64,000 bases of DNA from Mesorhizobium sp. B2-1-8. Its GTDB lineage: Bacteria > Pseudomonadota > Alphaproteobacteria > Rhizobiales > Rhizobiaceae. Below the pieces are notes generated by a model, which ran no database searches, was not told the origin of the DNA, and saw only the letters and a program-made list of their open reading frames with translations. The translations under genes were made by a program, and so were the position numbers. The stretch is from NCBI RefSeq assembly GCF_006442545.2, contig NZ_CP083952.1:1-64000 (forward strand). Reading direction: 5' to 3'. Numbering within the stretch: position 1 is the stretch's first letter; every line of letters starts with the position of its first letter. Positions 58,077 to 64,000 of this stretch are shown piece by piece.

Positions 58077-58173
58077 TGGGAGGCTGGAACAATGACCCGT
58101 TCCGGGCTCGTTAGGGCTGCTTCCTTCCGGACCTGACCCGGTTGGCGAGTGGATCGTCCACCACCAACCTCCC
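58077..58173 (-). ncRNA. ffs: Signal recognition particle RNA, small bacterial type
   Basis: On the minus strand the domain IV core GGTCAGGTCCGGAAGGAAGC is intact, with the GGAA tetraloop of the Ffh-binding site. The ends GGGAGGTTGG (58173-58164) and CCAGCCTCCC (58087-58078) pair over 10 bases with one G-U. The length of about 97 nt fits the short bacterial SRP RNA. It stands in the 345-bp gap between dnaX and the HIT gene; nothing else was recognised in that gap. Confidence 0.93.
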
Positions 58174-58316
58174 GCTGTCCATATCGGCAATTGCGCGACG
58201 AAATGCAAGTGCGCAGGCAAATCGGCACCGCGAAGCACGGGATTCGCTTGCAGCCCCGATGCGGCCGCTCTAGCGTTCAGGGTTTGAGGAAACCAAGAAA
58301 AGCAAGGGAAACGCCG

Positions 58317-58736
58317 ATGCTGCCGGGCCTGAAGGCCGGATTCACGCTGGATGCCCGGCTGGAGGCGGACAGCGAGCAGTTGATGTGGCTTGGGCTGTGC
58401 GAATTGCGGGTGATGAACGACCGCCGCTGGCCATGGCTGCTCCTGGTGCCGCAGCGCCCGGGCGCGGAGGAGATCCACGACATGACGCCGCTCGACCAGG
58501 CGATGCTGACCTTCGAGACCAATATGGTGGCGCAGGCGCTGAAGAAGGTGAGCGGCTGCACCAAGATCAACACCGGCGCGCTCGGCAACATCGTGCGCCA
58601 ACTGCATGTCCATATCATCGCACGGTCCGAGGGCGATCCCGGCTGGCCCGGCCCGGTGTGGGGGCATGGCCTGCGCGAGCCGTACGAGCGTTCCGACCTG
58701 CGCCGGTTTGCCGAAACGATAAGGGCGGCGCTATAA
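58317..58736 (+). CDS. HIT-family hydrolase
   Basis: 139 aa from the ATG at 58317 (MLPGLKAGFTLDARLEADSE). The nucleotide-binding motif reads QLHVHIIARSEGDP: the first His of the usual HxHxH is Gln, and the other two are kept, including the nucleophilic His. Other elements are WPWLLLVPQRPGAEEIHDM and CTKINTGALGNIVRQLH. Probably a nucleotide hydrolase or transferase; substrate unknown. Followed by nudC after 52 bp. Confidence 0.88.
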   Translation: MLPGLKAGFTLDARLEADSEQLMWLGLCELRVMNDRRWPWLLLVPQRPGAEEIHDMTPLDQAMLTFETNMVAQALKKVSGCTKINTGALGNIVRQLHVHIIARSEGDPGWPGPVWGHGLREPYERSDLRRFAETIRAAL

Positions 58737-58788
58737 GCCTTCCCCGTGTCCATCCCAAGCATGTCCATCCCAAAGCACCAGAGTCCAT

Positions 58789-59730
58789 ATGAGCTTCCGC
58801 CTGTTTGACGCGCCCCTGCGCGAGCCGAGCCAGTTCGTCGGCTTTGCCGGCAACACGATCGACCGGCAATCCGAGAACCGCGCCGACGATTCGGTCGACA
58901 AGGCGCTGGCCGATCCGACGACGCGACTGCTTTTGATGAATGGCGGCCGGCTCCACCTGAAACTGGCGGATGGCGGTTTCGATCCTTGGCACCGCGTCGC
59001 CGAGAGCGAGCCCTTCAGCCCTTCCTTCGACCAGGGCGTCCTGCTCGGCTTTTCCGAACAGGGGCCGGTGCTGGCGGTGCTGGCCGGCATCGATCCCGAA
59101 CAGTTGCCCGAAACCGTCAAGGCGATCGATTACCGCTCGGTCTACATGCAAGGGCTGATCGACGAGGCCGCCGCCGGCGCGATGGCGCAAGGCGCCGCCC
59201 TGCTCGCCTGGCATGCCAGCCACCGCTTCTGCAGCAAATGCGGCACCGAATCGCAGATGCGCGCGGGTGGTTACAAGCGCCATTGCCCGAATTGCGGCAC
59301 CGAGCATTTTCCGCGCACGGACCCGGTGGCGATCATGCTGACGGCGACGCGGGAGAAATGCCTGCTCGGGCGCGGCCGGCATTTTGGGCCGGGCATGTAT
59401 TCGGCGCTTGCCGGCTTCATCGAGCCCGGCGAGACGATCGAGGCGGCGGTGCGCCGCGAAACGCTGGAGGAGGCCGGGATACGGCTCGGCCGCGTCGTCT
59501 ACCATGCCAGCCAGCCGTGGCCGTTTCCCTATTCACTGATGATCGGCTGCTTCGGCGAGCCGCTCAACGAAGACATCCAGGCCGATCTCGACGAATTGGA
59601 GGACTGCCGCTGGTTTTTGCGCGACGAGGTGCGCCTGATGCTGGAGCGTACGCACCCCGACAATCTGGTCACGCCGCCAAAGGGCGCCATCGCGCATCAC
59701 CTCATCCGCGCCTGGGTCGACAGCGAATAG
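58789..59730 (+). CDS. nudC: NAD(+) diphosphatase / deNADding enzyme NudC
   Basis: Nudix hydrolase that splits NADH and removes NAD caps from RNA. 313 aa. Zinc ribbon FCSKCGTESQM and CPNCGTEHFPR, Nudix box GFIEPGETIEAAVRRETLEE followed by AG, and the NudC-specific SQPWPFPYSLM. The N-terminal domain (1-135) is the variable one. Same strand as the HIT gene and the Dabb gene. Confidence 0.95.
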   Translation: MSFRLFDAPLREPSQFVGFAGNTIDRQSENRADDSVDKALADPTTRLLLMNGGRLHLKLADGGFDPWHRVAESEPFSPSFDQGVLLGFSEQGPVLAVLAGIDPEQLPETVKAIDYRSVYMQGLIDEAAAGAMAQGAALLAWHASHRFCSKCGTESQMRAGGYKRHCPNCGTEHFPRTDPVAIMLTATREKCLLGRGRHFGPGMYSALAGFIEPGETIEAAVRRETLEEAGIRLGRVVYHASQPWPFPYSLMIGCFGEPLNEDIQADLDELEDCRWFLRDEVRLMLERTHPDNLVTPPKGAIAHHLIRAWVDSE

Positions 59731-59760
59731 CGAATATCGAAGTCATTGCAGGAGAGACAA

Positions 59761-60060
59761 ATGATCCGTCACACCGTCGTCTTCACGCTGAAGCACCCGC
59801 CGCACTCGCTGGAGGAAAAGCGATTCCTCGTCGACGCCAGGAAAATCCTCTCGGCGATCCGGGGCGTCACGCATTTCGAGCAATTGCGGCAGATCAGCCC
59901 AAAGAACGATTATCAGTTCGGCTTCTCGATGGAGTTCGCCGACCAGGCCGCCTACACCAGGTACAACGACCATCCCGATCATGTCGCCTTCGTGCGCGAC
60001 CGCTGGGTGCCGGAGGTCGAGACCTTCATGGAGATCGACTACGTGCCGTTGGGCTGGTAG
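59761..60060 (+). CDS. Dabb-domain (stress-responsive alpha/beta barrel) protein
   Basis: 99 aa from the ATG at 59761 with AGGAGAG eight bases upstream. One Dabb domain: MIRHTVVFTLKHPPHSLEEK, THFEQLRQISPKNDYQFGFS, YTRYNDHPDHVAFVRDRWVP. Dimeric ferredoxin-like fold; function unknown. It ends two bases before the end of the convergent pheA gene. Confidence 0.87.
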   Translation: MIRHTVVFTLKHPPHSLEEKRFLVDARKILSAIRGVTHFEQLRQISPKNDYQFGFSMEFADQAAYTRYNDHPDHVAFVRDRWVPEVETFMEIDYVPLGW

Positions 60061-60061
60061 C

Positions 60062-60925
60062 TCAATCCGCCACCTTCCACTGCTCACGTGACTCGCTGGC
60101 CGGATAGACGCCAAGTATCCGCACCTCGCGCGAGAAGAAGCGCAGTTCGTCCAACGCCAGCTTGACCAGCGGATCGTCGGGATGGCCCTCGATGTCGGCG
60201 TAGAACAGCGTCGCCGTGAAGGCGCCGAGCTGGTAGCTCTCCAGCTTGGTCATGTTGATGCCGTTGGTGGCGAAGCCGCCCATGGCCTTGTAGAGCGCGG
60301 CCGGCACGTTGCGGACGCGGAAGATGAAGGTCGTCATCATCTTGACGTCGGGTGACGGGCGCTCGGCCCATTGCTTGCTCTTGGTCAGGACGACGAAGCG
60401 GGTGACGTTGCTGTCGGTGTCCTCGACGTTCTCCTCGATGATGTCGAGCCCGTAGAGCGTCGCGGCCAGCGCCGGGGCCAGCGCGGCCATGGTGCGGTCC
60501 CTGACTTCGGAGACCATTTTGGCGGCGCCCGCCGTGTCCCCGGCGACTACCCCTTTCCACCCATTCTTGCGGATGTATTTGCGGCACTGGCCGAGCGCGT
60601 GGATGTGGGTGTGCACGGTCTTGATCTCGTCGCGCTTGACGCCCGGCAGCACCATCAGCTGGAAATGGATCGGCAGGAAATATTCGCCGACGATGTGCAT
60701 CCTCGATTCCGGCAGGAGATGGTGGATGTCGGCGACGCGCCCGGCGATGGTGTTTTCGATCGGGATCATGGCGAGATCGGCCTTGCCGGTCTCGACGGCG
60801 TTGAACGCATCCTCGAAGGTCGGGCACGGCAACGGCTCCATCGAGGGATAGACGTTGCGGCAGGCGGTGTCGGAATTGGCGCCGGGCTCGCCCTGGAAGG
60901 ATATTCTGTTGGTCTTTTCAGGCAT
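60062..60925 (-). CDS. pheA: Prephenate dehydratase
   Basis: Converts prephenate to phenylpyruvate in phenylalanine synthesis. 287 aa, monofunctional (no chorismate mutase domain). Catalytic segment ISFQGEPGANSDTA, AMIPIENTIAGRVADIHHLL, and the TRF motif in SNVTRFVVLTK. The ACT domain (about 195-275) has KLESYQLGAFTATLFYADIE with the phenylalanine-binding ESYQ. It starts 9 bp past kdsB, so the two are cotranscribed. Confidence 0.96.
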   Translation of the reverse strand: MPEKTNRISFQGEPGANSDTACRNVYPSMEPLPCPTFEDAFNAVETGKADLAMIPIENTIAGRVADIHHLLPESRMHIVGEYFLPIHFQLMVLPGVKRDEIKTVHTHIHALGQCRKYIRKNGWKGVVAGDTAGAAKMVSEVRDRTMAALAPALAATLYGLDIIEENVEDTDSNVTRFVVLTKSKQWAERPSPDVKMMTTFIFRVRNVPAALYKAMGGFATNGINMTKLESYQLGAFTATLFYADIEGHPDDPLVKLALDELRFFSREVRILGVYPASESREQWKVAD

Positions 60926-60934
60926 GCTGATATC

Positions 60935-61663
60935 TCAGTTTGAAAGGATTTCCCTGGCACGTTCCAGGTCATGCGGCGTGTCGACGCCAAGCGGCAGCGA
61001 CTGGACGATCTCGGCGTCGATGCGCATGCCGGCTTCCAGCGCCCGCAGTTGCTCCAGCCGCTCGCGGCGCTCGAGCGGCGACGGCTTCAGCGCGACGAAG
61101 CGCTCGAGCGCGGCGCGGCGATAGGCGTAGAGGCCGACATGGTGATAAAGCGGCCCGTCGCCCCAAGGTGCCGTGGCGCGGGTGAAGTACAGCGCCCGCA
61201 ACCGCGTGCCGGAGAGCGGCGACCCGACGATCTTGACGACGTTGGGATTGGTCTTTTCCTCCTCGCGGATGATCTCGACGCCGAGCGTGGCGATATCCAC
61301 CGAGGCGTCCTCGAACGGCCTCAGCGAGGCCGCGATGATCGCGGGATCGATGGTCGGCAGGTCGCCCTGCACATTGACGATGGTTTCGACCTTTTGCCCG
61401 GGGTCAAGTTCGAGCAGAGCTTCAAAGATGCGGTCGGAACCCGATTCGTGGTCCATGCGCGTCATCACCGCCTCGAAACCATGCGCGCGCACCGCCTCGG
61501 CCACGCTTTGCGTGTCGGTCGCCACCGCCACCCGACCAAGGCCGGCTTCGGCCGCACGGCGGGCGACATGCACGATCATCGGCGCGCCTGATATATCGGC
61601 CAGCGGCTTGCCCGGCAGCCGTGTCGAGGCCATGCGGGCCGGTATCAGGATCAAGGTGGACAT
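60935..61663 (-). CDS. kdsB: 3-deoxy-manno-octulosonate cytidylyltransferase
   Basis: Activates Kdo as CMP-Kdo for lipopolysaccharide. 242 aa from the ATG at 61663 ([20 protein letters not shown]). The CTP-binding motif [16 protein letters not shown] is followed by [29 protein letters not shown] and [19 protein letters not shown]. Divergent from cycM with a 193-bp gap. Downstream pheA follows closely. Confidence 0.95.
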   Translation of the reverse strand: MSTLILIPARMASTRLPGKPLADISGAPMIVHVARRAAEAGLGRVAVATDTQSVAEAVRAHGFEAVMTRMDHESGSDRIFEALLELDPGQKVETIVNVQGDLPTIDPAIIAASLRPFEDASVDIATLGVEIIREEEKTNPNVVKIVGSPLSGTRLRALYFTRATAPWGDGPLYHHVGLYAYRRAALERFVALKPSPLERRERLEQLRALEAGMRIDAEIVQSLPLGVDTPHDLERAREILSN

Positions 61664-61856
61664 CGGTCTGGCAAGGCGTCCGAAACGAGGAGGGGAAAAG
61701 TGGCAAAAGGTCTCACTGGCAGCGCCCTTATAGGTGTTGCAACGCCCGAGCAAAAGACCTAGTTTCCGCCCGATTTGACCGGCTCTGGAGGGCAGGTCTC
61801 GATACCGACGGACGGAGTGGACGGATCAGTCCGCCGGAAAAGGGAGCAAGGGGCGA

Positions 61857-62537
61857 ATGGATTCCAACGAAGTCAACAAACTGCTCGCCGGATTGCTCGG
61901 AACCGTTTTCGTCGTCTTCTCGGTCGGGCTGGTATCGGACGCGCTGTTTGCCTCGCCGGCCCCGGAAAAGCCCGGCTTCGCCATCGAGGCCGCGGAGCCC
62001 GCCGAAGGTGGCCCCGCCGCTCCGGCAGCAGCCGAAAAGCCGATCGCCGACCTCCTGGCCAGCGCCAGCGTCGAAAAGGGCGCTGCCATCTTCAAGAAGT
62101 GCCAGGCCTGCCATTCCGGCGAAAAGGGCGGCCCTAACAAGGTCGGTCCGGATCTCTGGGACCTCGTCGACCGCCCGGTCGCCGAGCATGAAGGCTTCGC
62201 CTATTCGGCCGGCATGAAGGAATTCTCCAAGGGCGGCACCGAGAAGTGGACCTATGACAACATCAACCACTTCATCACCTCGCCGAAGAAATTCGTGAAG
62301 GGCACGGCGATGGGCTTTGCCGGCCTGCCCAAGGAAGAAGATCGCGCCAACGTCATCGCTTATCTGCGCACGCTGTCGGACAACCCCAAGCCGCTGCCGG
62401 CACCGGGTGCCGCCGCGGACGCCTCCGCGCCCGCCAAGCCGGCCGATGGGGCCGCTCCGGCGAAACCGGCTGACGGCGCCGCACCGGCCAAACCCGCGGC
62501 TCCCGCCGCGCCTGCGCCGGCCGCACCGGCAAAATAA
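61857..62537 (+). CDS. cycM: Membrane-anchored cytochrome c (CycM type)
   Basis: 226 aa. An uncleaved N-terminal helix ([20 protein letters not shown]) anchors it, with the haem domain in the periplasm. One haem site, CQACH (82-86), and a likely axial Met152 in GTAMGFAG. Rhizobial CycM passes electrons from bc1 to the aa3 oxidase. The C-terminus has an Ala/Pro/Lys tail with repeated PAKPADGAA units (about 186-226), longer than expected for CycM. Followed by a strong terminator. Confidence 0.93.
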   Translation: MDSNEVNKLLAGLLGTVFVVFSVGLVSDALFASPAPEKPGFAIEAAEPAEGGPAAPAAAEKPIADLLASASVEKGAAIFKKCQACHSGEKGGPNKVGPDLWDLVDRPVAEHEGFAYSAGMKEFSKGGTEKWTYDNINHFITSPKKFVKGTAMGFAGLPKEEDRANVIAYLRTLSDNPKPLPAPGAAADASAPAKPADGAAPAKPADGAAPAKPAAPAAPAPAAPAK

Positions 62538-62560
62538 CCGGAAATGCGGTGATCATCTTG

Positions 62561-62587
62561 AAAAAGCCGGGTTCTGCCCGGCTTTTT
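62561..62587 (+). terminator. Rho-independent terminator of cycM
   Basis: AAAAAGCCGGG (62561-62571) and CCCGGCTTTTT (62577-62587) form an 11-bp stem with a 5-base loop ending in a T run, 23 bp past the cycM stop. Confidence 0.93.
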
Positions 62588-62699
62588 CGTTAGGAAAAGC
62601 TCCGATGCGGCGACAAAGCCGCGCATGGCGGTTTTCACGAGCGCCAAATCATCTAGATTGCGTCTGGATGATCCGCAGGCATGGCGAAGAGGATAGTGC

Positions 62700-64000
62700 A
62701 TGACGGTTGGCCGAACGCTTCTCATGTCGTTGCTGGCGGCGGCCCTGCTGGCGGCGGGGTTGCAGACGACCCTGGCCGACGAGTGGCGCACCACCTCATC
62801 GCTGATCGGCGACTCCAAATACGGCGACAATTTCCAGCACTACGACTACGTCAACCCGAACGCGCCCAAGGGCGGCACACTGAATTCAGTGGTGCTCGGC
62901 ACCTTCGATAGTTTCAACCCCTACATCGTCCAGGGAACGCCGGCGGCAGGTCTCGTCGGATTCGGCGGCGGCCTGCTCTACGACACCCTGATGGAGCAGG
63001 CGACCGATGAGGGCAGCGTCAGCCATCCGCTGATCGCCGACGCCTATAAATATCCGGCCGACTACTCCTCGGCGACCTACCGGCTCGATCCGCGCGCCAA
63101 ATGGCATGACGGCCAGCCGATCACCGTCGACGACGTGATCTGGTCGTTCCAGGTGCTGAAGGCGAACAGCCCGCAATACAACCGCTATTTCGAGAATGTC
63201 ACCGATGCGGTGGCGGTTTCCGACCGCGAGGTCGAATTCCACTTCAACCAGAAGGGCAACCGCGAACTGCCCAAGATCATGGGCGATCTTGCCGTGCTGC
63301 CAAAGCACTGGTGGGAGGGTACCGATGCCAACGGCAAGAAGCGCGACATCACCAAGTCGACGCTGGAAATTCCACTCGGCTCGGCGGCCTACAAGATCGC
63401 CAGCTTCAAGCCTGGCTCCGAAATCATCTGGCAGCGCGTGCCGGACTATTGGGCCGCCAAACTGCCGGTGAAGGTCGGCCGCGAGAATTTCGATACGCGC
63501 CGATACACCTACATCCTCGACGACAATGCCGCCTGGCTGGCCTTCACCAAGGGCGGGCTGGAAGACATCCACCGCGAAAACAGCTCGCGCAAATGGGCGA
63601 CGGCCTACAATTTTCCGGCTGTCCAAGCCGGTGATGTCATCAAAAAGGACTTCCAGACCCGGTCGCCGCAGCCGATGCAGGGCTTCGTTCTCAACCAGCG
63701 GCGGCCGCAGTTTCAGGACCGGCTGGTGCGTGAGGCACTGACCATGCCGTTCGATTTCGAAAGCATGAATCGTACGCTGTTCTTCGGTTTCAATACCCGC
63801 ACATCGAGCTATTTCCAGGGCACCGAACTGGCGTCCAGCGGATTGCCGCAAGGCAAGGAACTGGAGATCCTGGAAAAATACCGCGACAAGCTGCCGCCGG
63901 AACTCTTCACCCAGGAATTCAAGCTGCCTGTCTACGACTCTCCGCAAGCGGAGCGAAAGTACCTGAAGCAGGCCGTCGATCTGTTCGCCAAGGCCGGATG
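62700..64000 (+). CDS. YejA-type extracellular solute-binding protein (5' part)
   Basis: Starts at ATG 62700 (MTVGRTLLMSLLAAALLAAG, a Sec signal) behind GAGGAT and stays open to the window end, 433 residues. Features of the YejA branch of family 5 binding proteins are YVNPNAPKGGTLNSV, GTFDSFNPYIVQGTPAAG, LDPRAKWHDGQPITVDDVIW, NRELPKIMGDLAVLPKHWW. It would deliver an oligopeptide-like solute to a YejBEF importer, which should follow beyond the window. Confidence 0.9.
   Translation, partial: MTVGRTLLMSLLAAALLAAGLQTTLADEWRTTSSLIGDSKYGDNFQHYDYVNPNAPKGGTLNSVVLGTFDSFNPYIVQGTPAAGLVGFGGGLLYDTLMEQATDEGSVSHPLIADAYKYPADYSSATYRLDPRAKWHDGQPITVDDVIWSFQVLKANSPQYNRYFENVTDAVAVSDREVEFHFNQKGNRELPKIMGDLAVLPKHWWEGTDANGKKRDITKSTLEIPLGSAAYKIASFKPGSEIIWQRVPDYWAAKLPVKVGRENFDTRRYTYILDDNAAWLAFTKGGLEDIHRENSSRKWATAYNFPAVQAGDVIKKDFQTRSPQPMQGFVLNQRRPQFQDRLVREALTMPFDFESMNRTLFFGFNTRTSSYFQGTELASSGLPQGKELEILEKYRDKLPPELFTQEFKLPVYDSPQAERKYLKQAVDLFAKAG

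Overview
The window looks like a piece of chromosome from a Mesorhizobium-like member of the Rhizobiales (Alphaproteobacteria). The evidence is high GC, the gene order (irr-fabAB-fabI; rimP-nusA-ylxR-infB-rbfA-truB; tsaB-rimI-plsC-miaB-phoH-ybeY-hlyC-lnt-phrR-metK-trmB; dnaX-ybaB-recR; cycM beside kdsB-pheA) and several intergenic palindromes of the kind that are dispersed in this group. Base 1 is the first base of dnaA, so the numbering was probably set there by convention. No origin is visible. Almost all of the window is core genome: there are no tRNA or rRNA genes, CRISPR arrays, prophage or intact insertion sequences. One RNA gene, the signal recognition particle RNA, is present.

Layout. 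1-4 kb: dnaA, dnaN, recF. 4-7.4 kb: a MoeB/ThiF-type adenylyltransferase, an acetyltransferase, a 2-hydroxyacid dehydrogenase, an exported SH3 protein and a small membrane protein. 7.4-10.8 kb: the iron regulator irr, divergent from fabA-fabB-fabI. 10.9-13.5 kb: a GGDEF-EAL protein and an RsmC-like methyltransferase. 13.5-24.7 kb, minus strand: the transcription/translation cluster rimP, nusA, ylxR-L7Ae, infB, rbfA, truB, corA, rpsO, pnp, with a probable attenuator in front of rimP. 25-36.4 kb, minus strand: tsaB, rimI, plsC, miaB, phoH, ybeY, hlyC, a VOC protein, lnt, phrR, metK, trmB.

36.4-44.1 kb is the most interesting region. Six minus-strand genes (imelysin, bfd, bfr, di-haem DUF1111 protein, second imelysin, DUF1513 protein) form a tight iron-handling operon. 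A near-perfect Irr-type iron control element lies over its predicted promoter, and a ferredoxin-reductase-like flavoprotein is transcribed divergently from the same control region. The window also carries irr, so regulator and probable target are about 35 kb apart. A reasonable inference is that the flavoprotein reduces Bfd, which reduces Bfr to release stored iron, while the imelysin and haem proteins handle iron in the periplasm.

44.2-51.6 kb: gabT, a decayed RND efflux gene, a small conserved protein and a complete five-gene peptide-type ABC importer. 51.8-58.2 kb: MltB-like transglycosylase, a MITE-like element with 39-bp perfect inverted ends, recR, a SleB-type lipoprotein, a frameshifted gene, ybaB, dnaX and the SRP RNA. 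58.3-64 kb: HIT protein, nudC, a Dabb protein, pheA, kdsB, membrane cytochrome c (cycM) and the 5' part of a YejA-type binding protein cut by the window end.

I did not find a system that I can call wholly undescribed. The best candidates for follow-up are the Irr-box operon with its divergent reductase, the 18-bp tandem repeat next to irr, the attenuator-like leaders of rimP and metK, and the palindromic elements that abut or supply stop codons.
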